64,000 nucleotides of DNA, taken from positions 1 through 64,000 of the forward strand of contig NZ_JAGHQU010000006.1 in NCBI RefSeq assembly GCF_017744135.1, in the 5' to 3' direction. The number at the start of each line of letters is the position of its first letter. The first letter of the stretch is position 1. This DNA comes from Endozoicomonas sp. G2_2. Lineage in GTDB: Bacteria; Pseudomonadota; Gammaproteobacteria; Nevskiales; Salinisphaeraceae. Of this stretch, positions 9,466 to 18,497 are shown piece by piece. Both the position numbers and the translations under genes were made by a program. The notes beneath the pieces are model-generated. The model was not told where the DNA came from. It searched no databases and was given only the letters and a program-made list of their open reading frames with translations.

Positions 9466-10221
9466 CTAGCGATCAATGCGCTCATAGAAATAAAAATTCG
9501 CTAAGGATGTATTACTGGCATCTGCAGGATCAAACGGATATCGATTTAAAACCTTATCTATTAACACAAAGTCATTGACTCTCCGATCGACCCAGTCAGT
9601 AAAGATTCGATGTCTCTCATGACCTGATCCAGTGTCGTCGTTAGTATGATTTGATGAGAAAATACCGACATAGCGCTTACCTGCGGCAAATAGCTCCTGC
9701 ATATAAAGGTCGAAAACGTCATCTTCGACAAGATGATAGATCACATCTAAAGAAAGACTAAGATCTGCGCGCTGCCCACTATAATTAGTTCTCGAAACGA
9801 AAGTCTTTGAAACATCACAGCCGAAGCTAGCGCGACACATCTCTACAGCTCTCTGCGATACGTCGACGCCAATATATTCGGGGAAGCGAAATAGTCCGAG
9901 TTGATTCCCGTCACCGCACCCAAATTCGATTACGGAACGAATATCGTGAGTCTCGACAAAATTATTCACAACTTCTGCTTTAAAGTCGGCCAGCCTTCCA
10001 TAGCTGCCGGCCCCGGACGTGCCGGCGTTTGTATATCTTCTTTCCCAATAGTGTGCGCTATTATCAAAGGGAATCCGCTCTGTTCGTGTTATTTTTCGAG
10101 CTAAGCTTTCGAGCGGCGTTTCTGCAATGATTTTTTTAGCGAGATCTGCAACTTTGCGAATCATAAATACGTTGTTCCATGACTTGTCTTCTGGTGATTG
10201 CGATAGCGATAGCCTTGCCAT
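9466..10221 (-). CDS. Class I SAM-dependent methyltransferase
   Basis: This is a 251-residue protein with the SAM-binding motif I VIEFGCGDGNQLGLF near residue 93 and the acidic motif II segment YIGVDVSQRAVEM. It probably methylates a sugar or a lipid-linked intermediate, given its place in the polysaccharide cluster, but the substrate is unknown. The first ATG is at 10221; a second Met about 19 residues in (MIRKVADL) is a possible start. Base composition is AT-rich compared with the core genes. Its stop lies 8 bp from the IS3 element, so the insertion just missed the coding sequence. Confidence 0.78.
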   Translation of the reverse strand: MARLSLSQSPEDKSWNNVFMIRKVADLAKKIIAETPLESLARKITRTERIPFDNSAHYWERRYTNAGTSGAGSYGRLADFKAEVVNNFVETHDIRSVIEFGCGDGNQLGLFRFPEYIGVDVSQRAVEMCRASFGCDVSKTFVSRTNYSGQRADLSLSLDVIYHLVEDDVFDLYMQELFAAGKRYVGIFSSNHTNDDTGSGHERHRIFTDWVDRRVNDFVLIDKVLNRYPFDPADASNTSLANFYFYERIDR

Positions 10222-10439
10222 ATGAGATAGCTAGTCCGCGACTCAAGGCGATCGCTGACTCCGCGAATGAAGCTAAGTTTTAGCGCAGTTTGGAGTTGAA
10301 CCAGCAAGCCTGCTCAGTTTCATTTTAGATCAAATTCACCGAACTAATTCACTCCCAAACTTTTCGGGAATAGCAATGACCAACGAGTGATCGAACGCAG
10401 GCATGTCCGACTAATTATAGATGCAATCGCTCCGTCAGA

Positions 10440-11150
10440 ACACATATTCAAAAACGTTTTCAACGATCAAGGGACAGGCCAGGCTTTGCTGTGACGAGCG
10501 AGCCAAAAAAGCGAGCATTCATTATCGCTTGCGGAGCAGTCGAATCGACTGGCTCCCGCCGCTAAGGAAATCGTCTGTAAGCTGCTTAATTGATATAACC
10601 GGCTAATGCCTAGTGAACAATGCCTATCCGCGTTGAAGAACGGTCGATGCAGAGCCTTTCACTTCGATTTTCGCCAGACTCGCATTAAGGAGTTTCCTTT
10701 CCAGCTCGTCAAGAATAGCAACCTTGACTTGGCTGCTTTTATTGGCACAGGGCGTTCCTTCGGAAGTGAGCCACCGCTCGGGACTCCATGTTGGTAGCGC
10801 GTGAGTTCATCGTCCCGGCACACTTCGCTAGAAGAAAGCAGTTCGTCTCGCTCTGATTTCCGGATAGGAACGGACATTGAACTTGAAGAGCTCAAACGTT
10901 TTGTCGTTTCGCTTAAAAACTGACAACCGCGCTGAACAGGTTGCTAAAATGGATTGAGTGGTTACCGACGTTGTCGCCGATGTTCAATGCAGCCATCTGC
11001 GATGATGGACCGGGTGCTGTTCAGAAACTTAAAGATCGCCTCCAATATATCCAATTTGCAACAACCGAATATATCGATTTGGTAACCAATGAAATCATTC
11101 GCGAATACGGCTATAGTGTGCTTGCGCGAAGAGCGTGTTTTCGCCACCTC
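10440..11150 (-). pseudogene. Decayed FkbM-family methyltransferase
   Basis: The 1.1-kb gap 10222–11328 has no intact gene. Minus-strand fragments follow the order of a FkbM methyltransferase. TIAVFANDFIGYQIDIFGC is followed by ALNIGDNVGNHSIHFSNLF (motif I, family DxGANxGNH) at about 10996–10913, then DKTFELFKFNVRSYPEI, then LAKIEVKGSASTVLQRG (family KIDVEGxE…VLxG) ending at a TAG at 10624–10626. KQLTDDFLSGGSQSI follows, up to TAATGA at 10519–10524. Several frameshifts and stops separate them, and a central piece is poorly matched. The outer limits are approximate. The remaining 11151–11328 shows nothing. Confidence 0.62.
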
Positions 11151-11328
11151 CTTGCCAAGATGATGGGCAACTCATTTCTCCCTAACTTTATCGAGGCCTG
11201 AGGCGGCGTCTGTTTCGAGAGACTTCCTGCCTCATATGCCCGCTTCCTTTTCTCTATAGCACCTTCGGCGCAGACGGATACCGGCCCCATGTCGGTTCTT
11301 CATAAGAAAACGGTGGTTCAGGCATCAA

Positions 11329-12450
11329 TTACAGCGCGATCGGGTCGCCTACTCTCGCCAAATAAATATCGCGCAGCTTCGCCGCTTCCATCTGCACATC
11401 GTAACCCTCGTCGCGCAGGAGAGCGATGTGAGAAGAACTGTTGTTCGCCCTGATCGGCGAAAGGGCGAGAATTCGAGAGACCCATGCGTCGACAGGCAAA
11501 TTCAAACTCACGGGATAAACGCCGGGACATATGATCGCATCGTTCGGTATGTTCTTGGATATCACACACTGCAATCCGTTGGCCTGCGCTTCAATAAGCG
11601 AAATACCTAAACCTTCGAAATGCGAGGGCATCAAGAATATATCCATTGCGCTCATGAATGGACTAACATCGTCTTGTTGGCCGACGAAGAGCACTCGATC
11701 GAGCACACCGAGATCATGCGCGAGTTGCTCGGTTGCCGAACGCAGCGGCCCCTCACCGACCAGCATAAGACGCGAATTCGGGCGCTGCGAAGACAACGCT
11801 GAGAAAACCCGCATAAGCCATTCATGATTTTTCGCAAAGGCGAATCGACCCGTATGGCCCAATACGAGCGCATCAGCCGGGATACCGTGGGCGCGACGCA
11901 CTTCTTCCCGACGCTCAGCAGAATAGCGAAAACGGTCAAGGTCGATGGCGTTCCTAATGACCGTAAACGGACAATTGGAGAACATAAAGCGACCGGCCGG
12001 CTCGGAACAGGCTAGCCGCGTGGTCGCAAACCAGCTGGCCAAAGGAGCCAATAACGGTTTTGCATAGGCCCTGCGTGAACCTAGAAAACTATAAGTGTGA
12101 GAATGGACGATCCGGACCATGTCGTACTTTCGGACCGCAGCAAGCAGGGGCACCCCCCTCAACGCGGAGTGAACGTGCAAGGCCCGATACTCATGCGCGT
12201 GATCGCGCAGGATCCCAGCAAACTTGCGCTGGTAGCGTATCGGCGCGTCCAGGTAACGACCCATTGACCATATACGGCCTCCCAACTGCTCGATTTCGTC
12301 AAATTGCGGCATCCGCTCTAGCGTATCGACTACGAAATCATATGCAAGACCCATTTCAGCATGGATACGCAGGAAATCGAGTAAAAAACTTTCCACTCCG
12401 CCGAAGCGAAATCCAGGTACGAATTGCAGCACTTTCGCGCGGGCGATCAT
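11329..12450 (-). CDS. Glycosyltransferase family 4
   Basis: A 373-residue GT-B enzyme of the EpsF-like type. The N-terminal LQFVPGFRFGGVESFLLDFL matches this group, the donor domain begins at LGHTGRFAFAKNHEWLMRVF, and PSHFEGLGISLIEAQANG carries the E-x7-E pattern. It should act at the cytoplasmic face of the inner membrane in repeat-unit assembly. It sits 72 bp downstream of another glycosyltransferase in the same direction. Its sugar specificity is not apparent. Confidence 0.88.
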   Translation of the reverse strand: MIARAKVLQFVPGFRFGGVESFLLDFLRIHAEMGLAYDFVVDTLERMPQFDEIEQLGGRIWSMGRYLDAPIRYQRKFAGILRDHAHEYRALHVHSALRGVPLLAAVRKYDMVRIVHSHTYSFLGSRRAYAKPLLAPLASWFATTRLACSEPAGRFMFSNCPFTVIRNAIDLDRFRYSAERREEVRRAHGIPADALVLGHTGRFAFAKNHEWLMRVFSALSSQRPNSRLMLVGEGPLRSATEQLAHDLGVLDRVLFVGQQDDVSPFMSAMDIFLMPSHFEGLGISLIEAQANGLQCVISKNIPNDAIICPGVYPVSLNLPVDAWVSRILALSPIRANNSSSHIALLRDEGYDVQMEAAKLRDIYLARVGDPIAL

Positions 12451-12522
12451 TGTTTCTCAGATTCAATTTTAGACTTTTTCGCGCGTATCACGGTTTTTCC
12501 CGGCATTTTTAACCCGATTGCG

Positions 12523-13842
12523 TCATTTAGATATACTAACGGGAAATGTATGCAGGCCATTCTCATACGTGCCCAAATCGCATTGCCGTCCGAGAGCCAT
12601 CGCCTCGATAAGGTTTGCTTCGGCATCAAAACGTTCGTTCCGATCTATAACTCTCTCTTGCGATGTATGGAATGCATTCTCCCGCAGTTTCCTTATATCG
12701 ATTTCATCGTTAAGGATCTTCTCAGTGATATCCACTGCCTCGTCGAAGTCATCCACAAGAAAGCCATTTTTGCCATTCTCGATGTAACCGTCCAGTGAGC
12801 CATCGTTCAATCCGATCACCACAGAACCGGTAGCGAAAGATTCGAAAAAGACATTGCCAAGGTTCGAAAAGTCGTAGAAAAACGGGTTGGCTACGGCATA
12901 ATAGGCGTAGAAGCGGAGATCATCCTGAGCGATGGAGCCTAAGAAGCAAACGTATTCTTTCAACCCGAGCTCCGCGATCAAAGCTTTCACTTCGCTGAGA
13001 TACTTTTCCGACTGAACGCTGCCGCAAAAATACAAGTGAATTGCATACCCCTTTTCATGTAGGTTTTTCAACATGCGCACCACCTTGTCGTGACGTTTCC
13101 ACGGATCGAAACGCGCAGCGAAAAATAAATAGGGGTGAGTCGGAACTTCCCGCCTGCTTCGGACCTTATCAATCGGCTTAACCTCTACCCCAGTTTTCCA
13201 AAAGAGATACTTATAGCGCTCTTTGCGCGGCCTCCAGGCCTGATAGACAGCATCGCCTCGGGTGCCGTCATCCGTCATAAGAAAATAGCTCTTAGGGAGT
13301 CGGAACGATAAGTATTCGGCCGGTTTGCGTAACGCAAGCTTAAAAGCGCCCTGGCGTTGTAGCTCGGGATAAAGCATGGTCCCCATGGCCCGCATTCCGC
13401 ATGGAATGCCATAAACCTTGGCAAAAATATTGCCGACCAGTCCTTCATAGAAAGCCCAGCAAACAATGAAGTCGTATCGCTCCCGTCTTATCGCTCTGTT
13501 TGTATGATAAGCAAGCCGCCCTAACCTACTGAGCCGCCGAAAAATACGTTTGTGCCAAGACGCCTCCAAGGCCGGATCGTAGATATTCGCTTTAAGATTA
13601 TTTTCTGAAAACCAATCGACTTTAACGTCTGCTTCAACATTGTCATTCGATGTGACGACGAAATCGACCTGGTGGCCGCGCTTAGCCAGCCGGTACCAGG
13701 GCTGGAAGAAACCCGGAAGGTGCCTTGCGTCCTCTGCCGTCTTGCCAGACAGGATGTCACGTAGTGGGGTTGCCATTCTGCCGACATAAAGTATTTTCAG
13801 CTTCTTTCGGGTTTCGAGCTCTCGCGGTCGGTGTTCGTCCAT
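12523..13842 (-). CDS. Glycosyltransferase (GT4-like)
   Basis: The protein has 439 residues and begins with a charged leader before LKILYVGRMATPLRDILSG. The C-terminal half contains FFAARFDPWKRHDKVVRML, a typical donor-domain start, and NLGNVFFESFATGSVVIG, where the usual EGFG motif is replaced by a diverged version. That makes assignment to GT4 good but its activity less certain than for its neighbours. It is AT-richer than core genes. It lies 46 bp downstream of the 2-epimerase gene and is likely in the same transcript. Confidence 0.8.
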   Translation of the reverse strand: MDEHRPRELETRKKLKILYVGRMATPLRDILSGKTAEDARHLPGFFQPWYRLAKRGHQVDFVVTSNDNVEADVKVDWFSENNLKANIYDPALEASWHKRIFRRLSRLGRLAYHTNRAIRRERYDFIVCWAFYEGLVGNIFAKVYGIPCGMRAMGTMLYPELQRQGAFKLALRKPAEYLSFRLPKSYFLMTDDGTRGDAVYQAWRPRKERYKYLFWKTGVEVKPIDKVRSRREVPTHPYLFFAARFDPWKRHDKVVRMLKNLHEKGYAIHLYFCGSVQSEKYLSEVKALIAELGLKEYVCFLGSIAQDDLRFYAYYAVANPFFYDFSNLGNVFFESFATGSVVIGLNDGSLDGYIENGKNGFLVDDFDEAVDITEKILNDEIDIRKLRENAFHTSQERVIDRNERFDAEANLIEAMALGRQCDLGTYENGLHTFPVSISK

Positions 13843-13888
13843 CGGTCGATATCCTTGATCTTAAATTTTACAGCCTCTCAACGTGCGT

Positions 13889-14965
13889 CTAGGAACAGCC
13901 CATCAACTCAGCGACAATCTTACCGGCAGCATCGCCGGAGCCGTAGTCGACCGACCTCTCTTGAGACTCGGGAGCCGACTCCCGGATCCACTTGGATATA
14001 AGATGAGAATTAGCTCCCGCGAGAATATTCCAACCTGACGATATCAACTCGCTCCATTCAGTTTCATCCCGAAGGACGATACAGCGCTTACCGTGAAACC
14101 ATGCCTCCTTCTGGAGGCCGCCGGAGTCAGTAGCAACTTTGGCGCAATTCTGAATTAGCCACGTCATTTCCAGATAACTGACGGGATCGACCATCCGCAC
14201 CTGCTCGGCCAAGTCTTCGACCAGCGTGCCGATCTTGCCGCGAAGGCGCGGGTGTACGGGCAGGATTACGGGCGTGTTGCTTTCGGCTAACCCGCGGAAA
14301 ATGCCCTCCAGCCGCAGCGGATCGTCGGTGTTTTCGGCGCGGTGCACGGTGGCGAGTACAAACTCGTCGGCATGCAGCCCGGTTGCCGCGAACCAGTCGG
14401 GGCGGGCGGCCCGCTCGCCGTAGAACAGCGCGGCATCGTACATAACGTCACCGACCTGCCGGACCTTGTCGGTATCGATGCCCTCGTTGCGCAAATGGCC
14501 GACGGCTTCGGCGGTTGGCGCAAAGAGTCGGTCGGCAGCATGGTCGGTCAATATGCGGTTGATTTCTTCCGGCATTTTGCGGTTGAAGCTCCGCAGGCCC
14601 GCCTCGACATGGGCTACCGGAATGTGCAACTTCGCGGCCGCAAGCGCGCCGGCGAGCGTGGAGTTGGTGTCGCCATAGACAAGCACCCAGTCCGGTTTTT
14701 CGTCTATGAATACGCCTTCCACCGCCTCCAGCATCCTGCCGGTCATCTGTCCGTGCGGACCGCCGCCGATGTTCAGGTGGTGGTTGGGCTTCGGAATCGA
14801 CAATTCATCGAAAAACACGTCAGACATGTTCGCATCATAATGCTGTCCGGTATGCACGATGATTTCCTTGACGTCGTGACGCCCGGCGACCGCCCGCGAC
14901 ACCGTCGCGGCCTTGATGAATTGCGGCCTCGCGCCGACGACGGTCACGATTTTCAAAGCTGCCAT
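13889..14965 (-). CDS. Non-hydrolysing UDP-sugar 2-epimerase (WecB/WbpI family)
   Basis: The product has 358 residues from ATG 14965, chosen because MAALKIVTVVGARPQFIKA begins the conserved domain and an AAAGAG-type ribosome site precedes it. The longer frame to 15040 would overlap the upstream gene. TGQHYD, the VYGDTNSTLAGALAA segment and AHVEAGLRS are family hallmarks. WecB makes UDP-ManNAc; WbpI makes UDP-ManNAc3NAcA. Because the wlbA, aminotransferase and acetyltransferase genes lie in the same cluster, the WbpI role is the better guess, though sequence alone does not decide. Confidence 0.88.
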   Translation of the reverse strand: MAALKIVTVVGARPQFIKAATVSRAVAGRHDVKEIIVHTGQHYDANMSDVFFDELSIPKPNHHLNIGGGPHGQMTGRMLEAVEGVFIDEKPDWVLVYGDTNSTLAGALAAAKLHIPVAHVEAGLRSFNRKMPEEINRILTDHAADRLFAPTAEAVGHLRNEGIDTDKVRQVGDVMYDAALFYGERAARPDWFAATGLHADEFVLATVHRAENTDDPLRLEGIFRGLAESNTPVILPVHPRLRGKIGTLVEDLAEQVRMVDPVSYLEMTWLIQNCAKVATDSGGLQKEAWFHGKRCIVLRDETEWSELISSGWNILAGANSHLISKWIRESAPESQERSVDYGSGDAAGKIVAELMGCS

Positions 14966-15006
14966 ATTACTCTTTGTGCCTTGCCGGTTCTGAGAGAGGC
15001 CGAAAG

Positions 15007-16221
15007 TCAGGACAAGATATCGGCATAGATTTGCTGCCATTCCCGCGTGATCGCGACCGGTCCAAAACGACGTTCGCAGCTATTCCGTAATTCCTCGGCG
15101 TTCCATTTCTCGCGCTGGCAGTACAGGTTCTCCATCGCATCCGCCAATGCCAAAGCGTTATCATTTGCGACCAGAAACCCTGAGTCTTCGTCGACGATAT
15201 CTTCTGGGCCGCCGCAGCGCGTCGCAATGACCGGGCGACCCGTGGCAAGTGCTTCTATAAGAACTACTCCGAACGTCTCGAATCGGCTGGACAATACGAA
15301 TACGTTGCAGTCGCGCATTTCCCGGCGAACCTCTATTCGAGATAGCTTGCCGGGGAACTTGACCTGCTTAGAGATACCAAGTCTCTTTGTCTGTTCGATT
15401 AGTGCCGCACGAAACGGCCCATCCCCACCGATAACCAGCTCAACAGCTTCATGCCCAGCGAAGCGTTCGGCAAAGGCGGAAAGGATGATTGTGGCGTTTT
15501 TGTTTGCGTCGAGACCGCTTACATGTAAAAAGCGAAATGCCTTTCCTGTTTTCTCTATGAGCGGCGCTTCAAGGAAATCTACGGCAACCGCATTGGGCAT
15601 AACCGACCATTTGTCGTACGGCATCCCCAGCTTTTCTGCGAGCATTTTCGCAAAGGAGGAACTCACCGCAAAGCGCGCTTCGGCTACCTCTGCTATTTCG
15701 CGCGCCACTCTTAGGCCTACCTGGGGCATCTTTGGGCGCCTGAATACCGAACTGTGTTCGCTAACCACGAAAGAGATACCGTATTTCTCATGCAACGCCA
15801 TCGCTCCCGCGCCGGCGAGCAGCGAGGAGTGGACATGAACTAAATCTGGGCGACCAAAGCGCGCTTCGTATCGGCCATAAACATTCAATGTCAGTCGCGC
15901 GAACCGTCGGGCCGCGAGGCGCCACATTTTCGGCGTCCAGTTAATCATCGCACCGCGATAAGTGGCGATTCCCTGGTCGTTCTCAAAATAGAGTCCGCCT
16001 CGCTTTCGCCATGAGGACAGCGGATTGCGTAACGAGCGCATTGTCAGCGACAGAACGCCTACATCAATCCCTGCGTCCTTCAACGCAAGCGCCTGGTCTC
16101 GAAAAAAACTTCCGCCGATGTCGTCAGCCGATGCCGGATACCAGGACGGCAGGATGAGGATATGCCTCGCATCCGTCCTAGCCTCTCCGACCCTCAGCAT
16201 GTCCTGCCCATCGGGTTTCAT
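15007..16221 (-). CDS. Glycosyltransferase family 4
   Basis: The product has 404 residues from ATG 16221, which overlaps the flippase stop as ATGA. The frame is open further upstream, but that part lies inside the flippase gene. The segment ILILPSWYPASADDIGGSFF opens the acceptor domain. FLHVSGLDANKNATIILSAF opens the donor domain, and SSRFETFGVVLIEALATG has the E-x7-E pattern. Translational coupling to Wzx suggests that it helps build the unit that Wzx exports. Specificity is unknown. Confidence 0.88.
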   Translation of the reverse strand: MKPDGQDMLRVGEARTDARHILILPSWYPASADDIGGSFFRDQALALKDAGIDVGVLSLTMRSLRNPLSSWRKRGGLYFENDQGIATYRGAMINWTPKMWRLAARRFARLTLNVYGRYEARFGRPDLVHVHSSLLAGAGAMALHEKYGISFVVSEHSSVFRRPKMPQVGLRVAREIAEVAEARFAVSSSFAKMLAEKLGMPYDKWSVMPNAVAVDFLEAPLIEKTGKAFRFLHVSGLDANKNATIILSAFAERFAGHEAVELVIGGDGPFRAALIEQTKRLGISKQVKFPGKLSRIEVRREMRDCNVFVLSSRFETFGVVLIEALATGRPVIATRCGGPEDIVDEDSGFLVANDNALALADAMENLYCQREKWNAEELRNSCERRFGPVAITREWQQIYADILS

Positions 16222-17543
16222 GTCTGCTGTCCCCGAAACAATGACCGGGCATTTTTCATGTCCTCTCCCGGCGATAGGATGAACCGCCACCATTGAACCC
16301 GCGAGATTCGGTGCATGAGCAGAAGCCGCACTACGAAGTCCGACGTATAGGCGATGCTTGTCGCTAAGGCCGCTCCGACGATCCCGTAGATCGGAATGAG
16401 CAGGATGTTGCCGATCACGTTCACCACGAGAGTGAGGATGGCCAGATACATGTTGATGCCGACCATTCCACGCGCGGCGAGATCATTGGCGATCACGCGC
16501 CCGCTGGAGATTAGGACAACACCTGGCAGGAGAACGATAAGCGCCGTTGCCGCACCACGAAACTCTTCGCCGAAAAGCAATTCGGTCAACGGTCCAGAGG
16601 CCGCCGCGAGGACGGCTGAGGCGAGTAGCGTGGCCCACATCGTGAGACGTGAAACGAGTGAGGTCAGCGCCCCCCTGCCGACTTCATCCCCTACCATCGC
16701 TGACAGTCGAGGTAGCAATACCGTCGATACGGCGGTCGATATCAGCCACAACTGCTCGATAAGTCTTACCGCAACGGAGTAAAGCCCCGTCGCCGCCGGC
16801 CCGAGCAGCAGGTTTACTAGGAAAATATCGAGACGGTAATTCAAGAACGCCACGATACTCCCCAACTGCGTCTTGAGACCGAAAGGCAGTGCGAGGCGGA
16901 GATATTCAGCACTGTCATCCTTCGCTTCGAGAGGCCCGACGATCCGTCTTACACGCGAGAGCCCCAGTGCCAGCGCGATAACGTGAGAAAGCACCATGGC
17001 GACCAGCACTGAGGGCAGACTGAAACTGTCCAATATCCACAACGCAAGCAGAAACGCTAGCGCCACCGTCGGCTGAGCCAGAACTAAAAAGTTATATTCG
17101 CGGAAATTCTCAGTTGCTTGAACCAAAGACACCGCGATCATCCTTATCATGTTTGGCGGAAACATCAACAGTGCCAACATCAATATATGCGGTTGCGTGC
17201 CGGGAAATAGCACTTCTCCCGCAACCAGAATGACCGACGCGCCGAGCATCAGACCGATCGCGGACATCGCTACGGCTATCTTCCGCGACGCACGCCAAGC
17301 TTGGGCCAAGGTATATTGCCCAGAAGCCACGAAGTAGACATTGGCGGGCCCAATTCCAAGGTTCATCAGCAAGGCAAGCAATGCCGGAACCAGAATTGCT
17401 ACCGTGTATTTCCCAGCTCCCTCAGGACCCAACAGCCTGCTAACAAGAAGGATGATGCCGAGCTGACAAAGGCCGCCTACAAATTGCCGGCCGAATGTCA
17501 GAAAAGTATCGAACGATAACCTTCGCAGGCCGAGAGACCTCAT
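16218..17543 (-). CDS. wzx: Polysaccharide repeat-unit flippase (Wzx-like, MOP superfamily)
   Basis: This 441-residue protein has about twelve to fourteen hydrophobic segments spread along its length, with the arrangement of the polysaccharide transporter family (opening with FDTFLTFGRQFVGGLCQLGI). Such proteins move undecaprenyl-linked oligosaccharide across the inner membrane. The only flippase in the cluster, it pairs with the EpsG-type polymerase and the Wza–Wzb–Wzc export system. A gap of 102 bp separates it from the FkbM gene upstream. The symbol is given by role and context. Confidence 0.82.
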   Translation of the reverse strand: MRSLGLRRLSFDTFLTFGRQFVGGLCQLGIILLVSRLLGPEGAGKYTVAILVPALLALLMNLGIGPANVYFVASGQYTLAQAWRASRKIAVAMSAIGLMLGASVILVAGEVLFPGTQPHILMLALLMFPPNMIRMIAVSLVQATENFREYNFLVLAQPTVALAFLLALWILDSFSLPSVLVAMVLSHVIALALGLSRVRRIVGPLEAKDDSAEYLRLALPFGLKTQLGSIVAFLNYRLDIFLVNLLLGPAATGLYSVAVRLIEQLWLISTAVSTVLLPRLSAMVGDEVGRGALTSLVSRLTMWATLLASAVLAAASGPLTELLFGEEFRGAATALIVLLPGVVLISSGRVIANDLAARGMVGINMYLAILTLVVNVIGNILLIPIYGIVGAALATSIAYTSDFVVRLLLMHRISRVQWWRFILSPGEDMKNARSLFRGQQT

Positions 17544-17645
17544 GCTAAGCCATCGACGTTGAATTGGGGAGGCACGCTATTTCAGCTGCGTGTAGCTGAC
17601 ATGATATCGATACTGCCCTTGCGCTGGTCTTAGAGTTCGCCGCGC

Positions 17646-18497
17646 TCACCTTTCACGGCGCCCGAACTTACGCAAGTACGACAGGGCACGTTTGATTCCG
17701 TTGGCTCGTCCACGTGACAGCTCAAGCGTGACACCACTCAGGATCTCCCGTCGGGCAGGCTGCTCCGAACGGAGGCTTTGTTCAACAATAAAAGCCAGCG
17801 CATCTTCGACCAGCTCCATCCGTCCGGCTTCGGTCTGGTGCCGCTCCAAACTGGAAAAATAATAGTCCCAGCCGACTTTCAGAACTTTCGTCCAACCAAG
17901 CTCATTTAGCAGGTCGAAAGTCTCCTTGAATCTCGGTGAGCTTTCGTGAAGTTCAATCTGCATAATGCCATGGTTGGTTCTGAGAAGATCTCGAGCGCCA
18001 AGCAATACGCTGTATTCATGCCCCTCCACATCGATTTTTAAAACGATGTTCTTTCCCCGCATGCTCAGTAGTTCGTCAAGCGACTGGGTCCTGATCGTGT
18101 CTTCAGACGCATAGGGAAGATCCTTGAACAAGTGCGTATCGCTGATTCCGTTGCCTCCGGAATAATCGGACATTCGACGAAAGCTGGCCGTTCCAGCCTT
18201 ATCCGAGAGCGCTACATCCATGATTCTGATCTTATCCGCAAAGCCGTTCATTTCGGCATTGCGCCGAATCTCATAAACACAGTCTGACATCGGTTCGAAA
18301 GTAAACACTTCCGATATGTTGGGTCGCGCCGCCAGGAAGATCGAATAGACCCCGATATTGGCACCAATATCGAGAAAGGCGACATCGGGCAAGCTTTCGG
18401 CCATTTTCCATAGAAAAAATGGTTGAACCGGCTCGAAGACTTGCGTGAGCTCGTTTCGTTTTTTCGAAACAGAAGTCCAGCGAAATTTGTCGTACAT
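17646..18497 (-). CDS. FkbM-family methyltransferase
   Basis: This 283-residue SAM-dependent methyltransferase carries motif I FLDIGANIGVYSIFLAA, the FTFEPMSD segment and the family signature VLKIDVEGHEYSVLLGA. FkbM proteins in glycan clusters O-methylate sugars, often at or near chain ends. The ATG at 18497 shares one base with the TAA of the aminotransferase gene, so the two are probably coupled. It is intact, unlike the decayed FkbM gene about 7 kb downstream. Acceptor sugar unknown. Confidence 0.88.
   Translation of the reverse strand: MYDKFRWTSVSKKRNELTQVFEPVQPFFLWKMAESLPDVAFLDIGANIGVYSIFLAARPNISEVFTFEPMSDCVYEIRRNAEMNGFADKIRIMDVALSDKAGTASFRRMSDYSGGNGISDTHLFKDLPYASEDTIRTQSLDELLSMRGKNIVLKIDVEGHEYSVLLGARDLLRTNHGIMQIELHESSPRFKETFDLLNELGWTKVLKVGWDYYFSSLERHQTEAGRMELVEDALAFIVEQSLRSEQPARREILSGVTLELSRGRANGIKRALSYLRKFGRRER

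Noticed and set aside
8215-9475. Target-site duplication flanking the IS3 element
   Set aside because: The bases beside the two ends do not match over 3 or 4 positions under any end placement I tried.
10421-10797. Two plus-strand ORFs joined by TAATG
   Set aside because: They are antisense to the decayed FkbM segments; the overlap looks like chance.
10941-11201. Plus-strand 86-residue ORF with a TTG start
   Set aside because: It overlaps the FkbM motif I segment on the opposite strand, has no ribosome site and matches no family.
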